Origin: Platanthera guangdongensis
Lineage: Eukaryota > Streptophyta > Magnoliopsida > Asparagales > Orchidaceae
Direction: 5' to 3'
DNA: 64,000 nucleotides
NCBI GenBank assembly: GCA_039583875.1
Contig: CM077151.1
Location: 26,961,940 to 27,025,939 of the forward strand
Each line of letters starts with the position of its first letter. Within the stretch, counting starts at the first letter, position 1. The position numbers and the translations under genes were made by a program. This document shows positions 45,475-56,081 of this stretch, in pieces. Below the pieces are notes generated by a model. The model worked only from the letters and a program-made list of their open reading frames with translations. It ran no database searches and was not told the origin of the DNA.

Positions 45475-48400
45475 TCAAGCTGGAACATATATATCAATCA
45501 TGCACAGCTTGCTACAAACCTCCTCAAAAGGAGTAACTAGCTTGGTGAAGAAATCAGCTAATTCTCTATCAGAGGTAACAAACAGAGTGCAAATCTGATT
45601 CTTCAAAAACTCTTCTCTAATGAAGTGGCAATCAAGCTCGATATGTTTCGTCCTCTCATGAAAGACAGGATTCCTCGAAATATATATGACTGATTTATTA
45701 TCACAGAACATTGGCAGAGGATGATCATAAACCTCTCCAAAATCAAGCATAAGTGTTTGTAACCACTTTAACTCGCAAGTAGTCAAAGTCATGCTTCTAT
45801 ACACGACTTCTGCACTTAAACTGGAGACAACTGCTTGTTTTGCTCTTCCAGCTGACCAAATTTCCTCCAACAAAAATACAGAACCCTGACGTAGACTTCT
45901 CGTCTTCCTTATCATATGCATAGCTAGCATCAGAGTATGCATCAACCTTCAAATGTCCCTTTTTCTGAAATAGAAGTCCTTTTCTTGAAACACCTTTCAC
46001 ATACTCTAGAATCTTCATTGCCGACTAAAGATGACACTCCTCAGGATTTGTATAAACTAGCTCACTTTTCCCACTGCATAACAAATATCCAGTCTTGTGA
46101 CTGTCAAATAAATGAGTTTCCCCACAAGTCGTCTGTACCTGGTGATATCTTCAAGAAGAGGTGAGTCTTTACTCCAACATTTGTCATCTCCAACAGACAT
46201 TGGAGATCGTGTGGGCTTAGCCCTAAGGAGACCTGTCTCTTTTAAGAGATCTAAGGCATACTTCTGCTATGATAGAACAATAGATCCTGTTTTCCTGGAT
46301 ATTTCAATTCTCAAAAAATATTTTGGAGAGCTCATATTTTTAGTAACAAAATGCTGAAGAAGATGTTTTTTTGTCATATTCACACCTTCTCTATCATCCA
46401 CTGTAAGAAGAATATCATCCCCATAAACTGCAAGGATAACAAGACCAGCCGATGTTTTGCGAATGAACAAGGAGTGATCTGCAGCACTTCAAGCAAATCT
46501 AACCACAGAAATAACTTCGTTGAACTTGTCAAACCAAGCCTTGGGACTCTGCTTAAGACCATAGATCGCCTTTCGCAGTTTACAGACCTGAGACTCCCCT
46601 TGAGCAACATACCCAGGAGGTTGCTCCATATAAACAGTTTCCTGCAAATCGCCATAAAGAAATGCATTCTTCAAATCTAACTGAGACATTTCTCAGTCTC
46701 TAAAGACAACCACCAAAAAGAGAACACAGATTGTATTAATCCTAGCCACTGGAGAGAAGGTATCAAAGAAATCTACACAATAAGTTTGTGTAAAACCTTT
46801 GGCAACAAGCCGAGCCTTGTAACGATCAATAGAACCATCAGGGAGAAACTTGATAACAAAGATCGAGCGATATCTAACCACATCAGCTCCTGGAGGAGTA
46901 GGAACAAGAGTCCAAGTATCCCGTTCAGTAAGAGTGTGCATCTCTTCATCCATACCAGTCTTCCAATGAGGAATAGCAAGAGCATCTTGATACGAGGACG
47001 GAACTACATTTGTCGAGAGGGCAAGAGCAAAGCTCCTAGATAAAGAAGAAAACTGAGCATAAGATACCACGGCCTGAAGAGGATGTTTAGTGCAGGAGCG
47101 AACACCTTTCCAAAGAGCGATCAAAAGATCAAGATCTGTCGTGTCTACTGTATCAGCCTCATCCAAAGAAGAGACTACTGGCCTGGAAGCTGGTTGCAGC
47201 GGCGCTGAAGAAGAATCAGGGACAGTAGAAGAATCAGAAGGAGGAGGAGAAACAAGGGCAGACTCAGGAAGAGGTGTTGATACATTGGGAACAGAAGAAG
47301 AATCATCAGAAGCACTTGATCGAACGAGAAGAAAGTTTGTCAAGTCCAGAAGCCGGGGAATGGACAAACGCAGTGCATCCAAAGACACGAGAAGGTAACG
47401 GAAATAGTGTCCCATCAGGATATAGAATAGAAAAAGGAGTCTTGTCATCGAGAACCGAAGACGGAACTCGATTAATGAGAAAACAGGAAAGAAGAACCGC
47501 ATGATCCCAATAAGACCGGGGAACATGCATATGAGTGAGAAGACTACGAGGCACATCCAGAAGATGACGATTTTTACGTTCAGCAACACCATTCTGTTGT
47601 GAAGTGTAAGGGTAAGTAGTCAGATGGACAATGTCATGATCCAAACAAAATGAAGTAAACTGATGACTAAGATATTCCTTAGCATTACCAGTGTGAAGAG
47701 TTTTAATAGGGGTATTAAACTGTGTATAAATTTCATTATAAAATGCAGAAAACAGAGAAAATCTCAGAGCGTTCGCGTAACAAATATAACCACGTAGAAC
47801 GGGAAAAATCATCTATGAATGTAACAAAATACAAACTACCCCTACCAACAGATGGAAGGGGAGCAGGACCCCAAATATCCGAATGAACTAGGTCAAACGG
47901 ACGAGAAGAACTGCGGCGACGCTTAGCAGGAAAAGTAGATCGATGATGCTTGTCAAACTAACAAGCTTCACAATCAAGAGAAGAGTCGCCGCGAGATAAA
48001 TCCGACATAAGCTGATAAAGAATTCAATGAGGAGGATGTCCAAGACGAAGATGTCACTAAAGTAGAGAAGAAGATGCAGAAAAAATAGAAGTAGTATCAA
48101 GATAGAAAAAGTCGTCGCTCTCAGTCTCAGTAGCAATCATCTCCTTGGAATGAGAAATTTGAAAAGCACAAGTAGAGGCAGTAAAAATAGCTTCACATTT
48201 CAGCTGTTTGCAAAAAGCAGTAACAGAAAGAATGTTGCACGAAAAATTCAGGATATAAAGAGTGTCATGTAGCTGAAGAGAATGAGTAACATGCACGGTG
48301 CCAGAACCACAAACTGGAGATGGAGAACCATCGACAATAAGAACTGGAAGTAACTGGGTACTCTTGTCAAGATAAGAGAAAAGGCGAGAATTGTCCGTCA

Positions 48401-49355
48401 TATAATTAGTAGCACCAGAATCAATCAGCCACATACACATTGTAGCAAACTGAGCAGCACACGAAGTAGCTAGAGAAGAAGCAGGTTGCTTGGAGGAATC
48501 AGCCGACGTCGGACGAAGATGAGGATGTTTGGTCCAACAACGATCAACCAAATGACCAAGTCGGCCACAATGAAAACAAAGATGCTTAGAATAACCACGA
48601 CCACCACCACGACCACCAGTATGGCCCCCACGACCACCAGAGGTGTCATGACGAGCAGGATGAGCAACGAGTTCCGGAGACATAGATGGAGAGGAAAACA
48701 AAGGACGCTGAAGAAGAGTAGTAACAACAAAAATTCTAGTAGCAGTAGCATCAAGAGTTGGAGTATCCTCCTCTCCAAGAATTTGCCGACGGATCATATC
48801 ATAAGAGTCTGGTATGCGAAGAAGATAGTAAACAACACGAAGCTCCTGAAAATGCTTGTGTTGCTCAGCCAGGTCAGCAGAAAAGGTCGATGCTGAAGAA
48901 GTTCAGCACAAAGAGCCTGAACCACCTGATAAGTAGAGGTCGGAGTCATGACTAGTCAAGCAAAAAAGATCGGCATACAGAGTATAAATGCGCGAAGTTT
49001 GGGCTCCCTTGGAATATAAAGAGACAAGATGATTCCAGACAGCCTTGACCGTCGGATCACGTCGGATGACAGGAAGGCACTCATCAGACAAACTATTGGC
49101 CAACGAAGTACGCACCAAAGCATCAGAAGCATCCCAATCATCAAAAGCAACATAACTAGAAGGAGGGGGATCATCAGTTAAATGATGACGCTTGCGCTGA
49201 GAACGCAAGAGAAAAATGAAGGACACGCTCCAATCAGGGTAATTGGGACCTGTAAGCTTCGAAGCAGTACCCAGATTACCAGAAGCAGAGAAAGAAGAAG
49301 AAGAAAGAGAAGAACGGGCAGAGATAGTAGAAGAAGATAAAGCATGATTGTCCAT
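45475..49355 (-). pseudogene. Copia-2 gag-pol polyprotein, frameshifted
   Basis: Gag starts MDNHALSSSTISARS (ATG at 49355) with LTGPNYPDWSVSFIFLLRSQ and VKAVWNHLVSLYSKG. The zinc knuckle is intact as CFHCGRLGHLVDRC (about 48530-48580). Protease has LIDSGATNYMTD (about 48390-48430). Integrase includes HTGNAKEYLSHQF and YTSQQNGVAERKNRHLL (about 47560-47690). Reverse transcriptase includes DRYKARLVAKGFTQTYCVDF (about 46790-46850), LDLKNAFLYGDLQETVYMEQ (46620-46685) and a mutated catalytic box YGDD instead of YVDD (about 46420-46430). RNase H shows STSGFCIFVGGNLVSWKSK, EVVYRSM and FCDNKSVIYISRNPVFHERT. Several frameshifts and stops separate these parts, so no polyprotein can be made. Confidence 0.9.
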
Positions 49356-49590
49356 AAAAAACAGGGAGAAACCACACGGGTAGAGCAAACAACCCGCGCG
49401 AACAAAAATATAGAAAAAACAAGGCGACACCGCACGGGTAGAGCAAACAACCCGCACGAACAGAACTAACCACAAAGCAAACCGCGCGACTAGAACAGAA
49501 GCCGCACGAACAGAACAAGCAAGAGAGGGCAGGGAGGGAAACCGCACGAACAGAAAAGAGGCCGCGCGAACAGGAGCAAAGGACCGATTA

Positions 49591-49602
49591 GTTTTGATTT
49601 CA
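49591..49602 (-). other. Decayed Copia-2 primer binding site
   Basis: Minus-strand TGAAATCAAAAC stands where TGGTATCAGAGC is expected, followed by CTAATCGG. Three of the four changes are G to A. Confidence 0.65.
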
Positions 49603-50292
49603 TGTGAAAAAAAACTAAATAAAGAAAAAATTTATTGCTTCAAAAAGATAATCATTACATATGTATGCCCCCCTATTTATAGAAAATGGGGGAGATGAGA
49701 GAATACAACAAGCGATGTGCGATTAAATACAAGCCGCGCGGGCTGGGCGGTTTGACACGGTCAAACCGCCAGACTATACAGAATATATACACAGCAACCT
49801 CTGACCCCTTGTGGTGGTTAACACCAAGACCGCAGCTGTGGCTACCTCCAGACCGTTGCGGCTACCTCCAGACCGCTGCGGCTATTATCCAGCCCGTTGT
49901 TGCGGCTCTCTCCAGACCAGCTGTAGCTACATCCAGACCGTTGCAGCTATTATCCATTCCGCTGATGCGGCTCTCTCCAGACCAGTTGCGGCTACCTCCG
50001 GACCGTTGCGCCTAACATCCAGACTGCTGCTGCGGCAAATGGCCAGACCGCTGCTGCGGTTAATCACTAGACCGTTGCTGGGCTAATAGCCAGACCGCTG
50101 TTGCGGTTAATCACCAGACCGCTGTTGCGGCTAATTGTCAAACCGCTGCTGCGGTTAATCACCAGGCCGCTGTTGTGACTATCCCTCAGACCGTCATTGC
50201 TGCTCCTGACCGCTAGCTGAGATCCACCACCAGACCGCTGAGCAGACCGTTGTGGCTAGATATAAACCGCCTGGTCTCCTTCTGCTCCAACA
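49603..50292 (-). repeat. Copia-2 5' LTR with U3 minisatellite
   Basis: 690 bp, colinear with 44736-45467, with the same CAGACCGCTGCGG-type array at about 49810-50260 but a different repeat number and some lost units. Confidence 0.9.
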
Positions 50293-51015
50293 GGGTTCTA
50301 ACATGGTATCAGAGTAGGCTAGATCCAAAGGCACACTCAACGCCGCCCAATTAAAATAGAAATTCATGTGTTTGAAGTCAAGAACTTAGATATAAGAGGG
50401 CATTGTGAGAATCTAATCCCACATCGGAAAACAAATGTAGTCTTGTGCACTTAATTCTTAACCCCCTCCATATATAACCAATTGCCTTAGATGAGATGGA
50501 TAGTGTACAACTCATATTCGTCGAGCGTGGACTCCTCCAGAGCCAGGTCAGCAGAAGTCAAAGTCAGCATGTCAAGACAGAGGTAAGAGTCAACGCGCCA
50601 AGCAGCGGAAGGCCTGGCCGAGTATGACGTACTCCCCTCGCATACTCGTCGGGTAGGCGACTAGGCCAGCAACTCGCCCAGCCGTGCGAGTTCCTCCATG
50701 AAGTCGCCTAGTCGTCGAGGGGTGGGACTATAAATAAGACCCACCTTGTACAACCCCGTATTCGCGAAAAGTGGGCCCCAAACAAGGCAGACGCGTTTTT
50801 AAGCTTTTTGGAGATTTTGCACTCTCGGTGGCCAATTTTGGCTCTGGCTTGGAAACATACTAATAGGGGGAGGAAAAATCAACATCTTCCCCCGGGCCCT
50901 CTAGAGGGGCGGGTGCGGCAAGATGGTCGGCACCCCCCTGGCGTGCTAGGTGCGAGGTGGGATGACGGGACTGGCTGGAGACCAGGATCCCGCCCCCGAC
51001 ACCCTGGCCGTGGGC

Positions 51016-51865
51016 AGGGGCGAGACCGGGCGGCCAGCCCTCTCGCCACAGGCGGCGAGCTCGCGGGGCGAGACAGGGCGGCCAGCCCTCTCGCCCCAGG
51101 CGGCAAGCTCGCGGGGCGAGACCCGGCGTCCAGCCCTCTCGCCCCAGGCGGCGAGCTCGCGGGGCGAGACCGGCGGCCAGCCCTCTCGCCCCAGGAGGCG
51201 AGCTCGCGGGGCGAGACCCGGCGGCCAGCCCTCTCGCCCCAGGCGGCGAGCCCGCGGGGCGAGACCGGCGGCCAGCCCTCTCGCCCCAGGCGGCGAGCGC
51301 GCGGGGCGAGACCGGGCGGCCAGCCCTCTCGCCCCAGGCGGCGAGCCCGCGGGGCGAGACCGACGGCCAGCCCTCTCGCCCCAGGCGGAGAGCTCGCGGG
51401 GCGAGACCGGGCGGCCAGCCGTCTCGCCCCAGGAGGCGAGCTCGCGGGGCGAGACCGGGCGGCCAGCCCTCTCGCCCCAGGCGGTGAGCTCGTGGGGCGA
51501 GACCGGGCGGCCAGCCCTCTCGCCCCAGGCGGCGAGCTCGCGGGGCAAGACCGGCGGCCAGCCCTCTCGCCCCAGGTGGCGAGCTCGCGGGGCGAGATCG
51601 GGCGGCCAGCCCTCTCGCCCCAGGCGGCGAGCTCGCGGGGCGAGACCGGCGGCCAGCCCTCTTGCCCCAGGCGGCGAGCTCGCGGGGCGAGACCGGGCGG
51701 CCAGCCCTCTCGCCCCAGGCGGCGAGCTCGCGGGGCGAGACCGTCGGCCAGCCCTCTCGCCCCAGACGGCGAGCTCGCGGGGCGAGACCGTCGGCCAGCC
51801 CTCTCGCCCCAGGCGGCGAGCTCGCGGGGCGAGACCGGGCGGCCAGCCCTCTCGCCCCCGGAGGC
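51016..51865. repeat. GC-rich minisatellite, about 18 copies of 47-48 bp
   Basis: The unit contains GGCGAGCTCGCGGGGCGAGA followed by CCGGGCGGCCAGCCCTCTCG and CCCCAGGC. Copies are 47 bp (ACCGGCGG) or 48 bp (ACCGGGCGG), irregularly mixed, so the reading frame rotates along the array. Copies differ by scattered substitutions. It lies in the U3 part of a solo LTR. Confidence 0.92.
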
Positions 51866-51935
51866 TAGTCCGGGGAGGGTTCGCCCTCCGCCCCCTAGGC
51901 CCTTGTGGACCCTGCGGTTTTACCATCTTGCCCTC

Positions 51936-51953
51936 GGGGGGGGGGGGGGGGGG
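51936..51953. repeat. G18 homopolymer
   Basis: An uninterrupted run of 18 G just downstream of the minisatellite, likely unstable in sequencing and cloning. Confidence 0.9.
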
Positions 51954-52769
51954 ATTACCTCTTTACCCCCCGACATGGCTGTTTTTTATTGGCCCGAGGC
52001 ATATTGGGCGTAAGGGTATTTTGGTCATTTTGGTCCATGGGTTTTGGAAAACTATAAATAGACCCCCTTGGGTGCCTTTGGAGAGGGACTTTTCTAGCTT
52101 CCTCCACTCTTAGCTTTTTCTTGGTAGAGTAGAGAGAGTTCTACTCTCTAAGGCGCCCAGCCTAGCCCTTTGGTAATGGAGGGGAAGAGCTCAGGTAGCC
52201 TTCTGGGTGTGTGGTGGGACCTCCGCACTAGAGCCGAGGGTCTGTTCCTAGTTTCCCAAGTCTTTGGTCCGTGATGTTCCCCCGAGTGTAGTAGGTGTGA
52301 GGTCACCCCTCTTTTGGGACCCCGAACTCCACAGAGACCAAGTTTTTGGTTTCAACACACCCCTCCTTCTGGATTTGCCTATAAATAGAACCCCAGGGGT
52401 ACGAGGAGACAGACCTTGGAATCACGTTGAGATCTCTCAAACTCTTTTCTTAGACGTTAGCTGAGCCTTTAAATTCCTTTTTTAGAGAGACCAGGTTGCG
52501 ACTTAACGACTATCCAATTTAGTCGTTGCGATTTAGTTACCAGCTAGTCTTCCTTGTACCCTGCTCGGTCATTTCTGGTTGTGGAGTGGTTGCTTCTTCT
52601 AAGCTTCCGGGTACGTGGTGGGACCTTCCTGCCGCAGCACCTGAGATCCTGTTTGTTGTTCGGCGATTTCTGTGTCTTAGTCCGCTAGTCGTCGAGCCTA
52701 ACTGTTGAGCCAGTAAGCTTAGGCTGCCTTAATCCGAATTTTGGAGTAGGGAATTTCCCGACTTCAACA

Positions 52770-52790
52770 CATGGTGCGGTGAGCGTGGAT
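52770..52790 (+). other. LARD primer binding site
   Basis: ATGGTGCGGTGAGCGTGG abuts the LTR end. It is not the initiator-Met type; the tRNA it pairs with was not determined. Confidence 0.6.
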
Positions 52791-52826
52791 CGCAGCCAAG
52801 GAGGGAAAGCTTCACTTATAGGCGAG

Positions 52827-53159
52827 ATGGTGAGTGGAGGCGAGCAAGGCGAGTTAGTCGGCAACTCGGCGGGAGTTGGTAACTTGGCACGAGGAGGCGA
52901 GTTTGTGACCGGAGCTGCATTCGAGGAGTTTGCGAGGAGGATCGAGAGAACCATTCTCTCAGGGTTCCCTCATCGCCCCGATGTCACGGCGACCTCGCCC
53001 CGTCGCGTGACACCGTCGGAGGAGGAAGTGCCGCCGATGCGACCTGGGAAGGAGCGTGCCTGGGAGATAAAGGAGAGGCTGATGCAGTCGCGACATTATC
53101 CGGCGAGCACTCCAATGGATCAGGTTTCGAGATCCAGAGCCGTCAGCGAGGTATCGTGA
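52827..53159 (+). CDS. Short sense frame of the LARD (gag-like N-terminus?)
   Basis: The ATG at 52827 gives about 110 residues (MVSGGEQGELVGNSAGVG…) that are Gly-rich at first and charged later (…PGKERAWEIKERLMQSRHYP…). It sits where gag begins in Tat-lineage gypsy elements, just after the primer site. No gag core or zinc knuckle follows; the frame ends at 53159. I infer a gag remnant from position only. Confidence 0.4.
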   Translation: MVSGGEQGELVGNSAGVGNLARGGEFVTGAAFEEFARRIERTILSGFPHRPDVTATSPRRVTPSEEEVPPMRPGKERAWEIKERLMQSRHYPASTPMDQVSRSRAVSEVS

Positions 53160-53311
53160 TACTCGTCAGTGGGGGCTATCGTCTGCAAGACCAGGATGGA
53201 GAGCAACTAGGGAGTACTTGGAGTGGGGATGACCTGAAAAGGTTCTACCCTTAGCGGTAACCTGTAATTACTCACTTGTAATCGCTAATCGGACAGGGAC
53301 TCAGCATCTGC

Positions 53312-54517
53312 TCACCCGTACAGCGCGAAGGCGACGTCAAAGGCCTCTCCCTTGTCCTCCTGGTCTTCCGACCAGGCAGGTAGGTTCGTGCTCAATGTCA
53401 CCTTGTGCTCGTCCTCGGACCAGGAGACCAGCGGGCGACCAAAGGCATCCCTACCTTCCCACCCGAGGTTGTAGTTCGGGTGGTAGTAAGGCGCCCCGAC
53501 GTCGACTGGAGATTCCCTCTCGTCGAAGAGCTCGCGAGAAAGTTTTGCTCGCTTGCTCGCGTGTTCCGGAGACTTGGCTTTCTCCTTCCACTTGGAGAGT
53601 TTCTTCTGCAGCGAGCCTCCCTTGTTGTCGGCGCACGACTGGCCCTTGCTGCTCGCTGGAGGCGGGATCTCCTCAATCTCAGCAGGCAGGTTCGAGGGTT
53701 CTTGGCGCGAGGATGCGACTTCCATCGCCGGAGGAAGTGATTCTCGCGGGAGCTCGCGAGCCACTGCAAGTACCGAAGAACAGTTAGTACAATTTTCAGC
53801 AGCGAATAGAGTCAATGTAGCGAGTATGGCAGAATCTCGCGTACTTATAACTTCGTAAGGAAGGACTTCATCAAGCACGTTGACGTTGATACGCCAGTGG
53901 ACGACGTCGAATCGTCGCCCGCGGAAAGCTTCGAATAACTTCTCGCGCGCGCATTCCAAGATCGGCAGCAGGAAGGCGACTTCGGCAGGCTGATGCGGCC
54001 TCCTCGACACGCCTTCAAAGTCGTCGATGATGACGATCAGATACTCACTCCATCGGTGGACTTTATTCGTCGTACCGACCAACGTACATATGTGGCTGCT
54101 GAAGAAGATGACTCCCTCGGCAGTCGCGGTGAAGGCGAAGATCTTCCAGAAGACGGAGAGATCGAACACAATCCTCTCTTCTCGAAGGAAGCAGAGGAAG
54201 CTCATGATCATCGTCACGTCGTTGGGGTTGATCTGGGCAGGGACGATGCCAAAATATCGCAGGATCTGGCGATATTCGGACGACAGCGGAAGTCGCAGGC
54301 CGACTTCGAAGTGATGGAGTGGCAGGACTAACTCACCTTCGAGGAAGGTGTTTAGTCGCTCGTTTCGGGCGGGGAGCCTGGCCGAGTATTCCTCCGGGAG
54401 GTGCCTTTGGCGAAAATCCTCCAGATCTCGCTCAGTTGTGGCAGACTTCTTTAAAACAACATTCGTGAAGTTAATCGCATGAGCGTTTCGGCGAGCGTTG
54501 TCATCGTCAACGACCAT
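53312..54517 (-). CDS. LARD antisense gene: plant transposon-protein (PF04195-like) frame, 401 aa
   Basis: An uninterrupted 401-codon frame opposite to the LTR sense. Residues about 60-180 (LPLHHFEVGLRLPLSSEYRQ, then NPNDVTMIMSFLCFLREE and FWKIFAFTATAEGVIFFSS) follow the pattern of the domain annotated as putative gypsy-type transposon protein (Transposase_28, PF04195), found in plant elements of unknown mechanism. The later part is charged and coiled-coil-like (GGSLQKKLSKWKEKAKSPEH). A TATA box lies 135 bp upstream on the same strand. The ATG at 54517 is the first in frame. Antisense additional ORFs are known in Retand/Ogre-like elements; whether this one is expressed is unknown. Confidence 0.7.
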   Translation of the reverse strand: MVVDDDNARRNAHAINFTNVVLKKSATTERDLEDFRQRHLPEEYSARLPARNERLNTFLEGELVLPLHHFEVGLRLPLSSEYRQILRYFGIVPAQINPNDVTMIMSFLCFLREERIVFDLSVFWKIFAFTATAEGVIFFSSHICTLVGTTNKVHRWSEYLIVIIDDFEGVSRRPHQPAEVAFLLPILECAREKLFEAFRGRRFDVVHWRINVNVLDEVLPYEVISTRDSAILATLTLFAAENCTNCSSVLAVARELPRESLPPAMEVASSRQEPSNLPAEIEEIPPPASSKGQSCADNKGGSLQKKLSKWKEKAKSPEHASKRAKLSRELFDERESPVDVGAPYYHPNYNLGWEGRDAFGRPLVSWSEDEHKVTLSTNLPAWSEDQEDKGEAFDVAFALYG

Positions 54518-54651
54518 TTTGAGCGAGCAGTAAGTGCGAGAAGGAAAAGCGAGGGGAGAGAGAATGAAAGGGAAGGCATGAGCAAGGGCAGTTACTTGCG
54601 AGCAGTGAGTCAGAAATCACAACAGCGTACTAAAGACTCACATACCCCTTC

Positions 54652-54659
54652 TATTTATA
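54652..54659 (-). promoter_or_regulatory. TATA box of the antisense 401-aa frame
   Basis: Minus-strand CTATAAATAGAAGGGG, spaced 135 bp before the ATG at 54517; a plausible core promoter inside the element. Confidence 0.5.
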
Positions 54660-54940
54660 GACAGAGGCAAAGAAGCAGGGGTGTATATCATGCTCGTGCG
54701 AGTATCCTAGCTACGAACACTATCTCGCATAAAACAGTCCAGAATCTCGCCCGCTCGCCAGAACCTGCACAAACAAGTCGAGACATCGCAGAAAGAAGAC
54801 AGGTAGGCAGAAAAAGCATAAATCAAATACAAGCTCGACAAATATAACGTGAGATTGAAACTCGCTTATTATAAATGAAATATGGTTCTTTACATAGTCG
54901 CCAAGGGACGAGTACGAATGAAAATGAAGAAGGAAAAAAT

Positions 54941-55279
54941 CTAAGTCCTAGGAGGCCCTCGATCAGGAAGATGCGGATGTCGTCCGGCCCAGCCCATCTC
55001 GCGTGCTCGACGGAAGTGCTCGCTAGCCACCGCCATCGCGTCGTCGGCTCGTCGCAGTTGCTCCTTCATCCTCTCCAGTCGCCCAGCAGACCCCATGCTC
55101 GCGCGCATGCCGGCCAATTCCTTGCCAAAGAGCTGGACGCGATGGACTGTCATAGCTAGCCGCCTGTCCATCTCTTGGATCATGTGGAAGAGGACTCGTA
55201 GGCCACCAGGCTTTCCCGAAGTTCTTCCATCTTCGTCATCCTCACCTCCAGTGCCGAGATTCGGCGATGAGGCTCGCAA
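54941..55279 (-). CDS. LARD antisense frame, helical C-terminal piece
   Basis: 112 codons, with an Arg/Glu/Met-rich helical stretch (LFHMIQEMDRRLAMTVHRVQ, MKEQLRRADDAMAVASEH) likely to form a coiled coil. The frame ends in a Pro/Arg tail. It may be the last exon of the antisense gene starting near 56555. No enzyme motif is visible. Confidence 0.4.
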   Translation of the reverse strand: MRASSPNLGTGGEDDEDGRTSGKPGGLRVLFHMIQEMDRRLAMTVHRVQLFGKELAGMRASMGSAGRLERMKEQLRRADDAMAVASEHFRRAREMGWAGRHPHLPDRGPPRT

Positions 55280-55459
55280 ATGGCGAGTTGGTCGAACTTG
55301 GCCTCCAGTTCGATGTAGGCGCGAGCGGCGACATGGCGGTATTCATTCTAGGAGAGCCCAAGGGCATCGATAAAAGCCGCTCCAGCAGTTGTGGGGCGAC
55401 ATGTCAAAGCAGAATGAAAGTCGCCGAGTCAGAAGTAAGCAATCAATTTTAAGAACGGA

Positions 55460-55867
55460 TCAGCAACGGTGCAAGTTACCTTGTCGAGGAGACCGAGATC
55501 GCCGAGGGGAAGGACTGCGGTGAGTTGATTCTCGTGGGACAGATGACGAGCCGTCAGGGCACCCGGCAGGTTGCCCCTGCCCGCGACCCCCAGGATCGCA
55601 ATTTCCATTCCTCGGCAGGAAGTAGTTTGGGCGTCGTCTTTCCGGATCTCGCGTCGATCTCTCCGGCGGGATCCAAGGGAACGCGACTTCCGGGCAGAGT
55701 TGAGGGCAAGCTTCGTTGCTCGACGGCAGAGGTGGAGGCGGCGGCAGTATAGTGCTTGTCGGTTGTTGCGAGCTCGCCGGAGGAGGTGGCGGCGACAGTG
55801 GTGTGCTTGGTTTTTGCGATTTAGTCAGAGGCGGCGGCGGCAAAGGAGTGCTTGCCGCCGGCAGCAT
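55460..55867 (-). CDS. LARD antisense frame, Pro-rich piece
   Basis: 135 codons rich in Pro and Ser with an Arg/Ser tail (HRSPSPRRSRSPRQ). No domain recognised. It lies between two other antisense frames and could be a middle exon of the same gene. Confidence 0.3.
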   Translation of the reverse strand: MLPAASTPLPPPPLTKSQKPSTPLSPPPPPASSQQPTSTILPPPPPLPSSNEACPQLCPEVAFPWIPPERSTRDPERRRPNYFLPRNGNCDPGGRGQGQPAGCPDGSSSVPRESTHRSPSPRRSRSPRQGNLHRC

Positions 55868-56081
55868 TGTGGTAGTCGCAAGGGGAAAAGGGACTTTGCT
55901 CGCCTCCGGTTGTGGGGAATTAGTCGACGGAGTATCTTTCCTCCTCAGCGCGGGGACTTGTGTTTCTGGCCCCTTCTTGGAGTTCGGAGCGGAGGCCGAG
56001 CCTCGAGGGCGATCATCGGAGTTTCTCGCAGGGGTGCGACATCCAGAACCCCACCTGAAGTAGTCGCCAGGGGAGTTGTGC

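Larger units (their letters stand above)
44736..50292 (-). mobile_element. Copia-2: Ty1/copia retrotransposon, minus strand
   Basis: 5557 bp with LTRs 44736-45467 and 49603-50292, flanked by GAGTT (44731-44735) and GGGTT (50293-50297), one mismatch. In its own sense each LTR begins TGTTGGAGCAGAAGG and ends TTTTCACA. Gag to RNase H are present in copia order. A polypurine tract (GATGGGGAG) adjoins the 3' LTR at 45468-45476. The primer site after the 5' LTR is mutated. It interrupts the first LTR of a TRIM element. Confidence 0.92.
50747..52357 (+). mobile_element. Solo LTR nested in the LARD 5' LTR
   Basis: Begins TGTACAACCCCGTATTCGCG and ends TTTTTGGTTTCAACA, flanked by CACCT (50742-50746) and CACCC (52358-52362). 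The 3' LTR of the host shows the empty site (ACTCACCCCCTCC). Its ends and its TATA region (CTATAAATAGACCCCC, about 52051) resemble the host LTR, so it is a related family. It carries a GC-rich minisatellite upstream of the TATA box. Long open frames on both strands (50808-52013, 50950-52113 plus; 50946-51926 minus) are products of the repeat and not genes. Confidence 0.88.
50504..52769 (+). repeat. LARD 5' LTR, interrupted by a solo LTR
   Basis: The two parts 50504-50746 and 52358-52769 join to match the 3' LTR at 56727-57375. It contains TATAAATAAGAC (50729) and CTATAAATAGAACCCC (about 52379). Confidence 0.9.

Noticed and set aside
51016..51865. Possible CRISPR-like array because of regular 47-48 bp spacing
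   Set aside because: The whole unit is repeated without unique spacers, the genome is a plant, and no cas genes exist.
50808..52113. Three long open frames (387-401 codons plus strand, 326 codons minus strand)
   Set aside because: They are produced by the 47/48-bp GC-rich minisatellite, are low in complexity, and overlap on both strands inside a solo LTR.
53395..53858. Plus-strand frames opposite the 401-aa antisense gene
   Set aside because: They are shadows of the longer minus-strand frame, which carries the recognisable domain.
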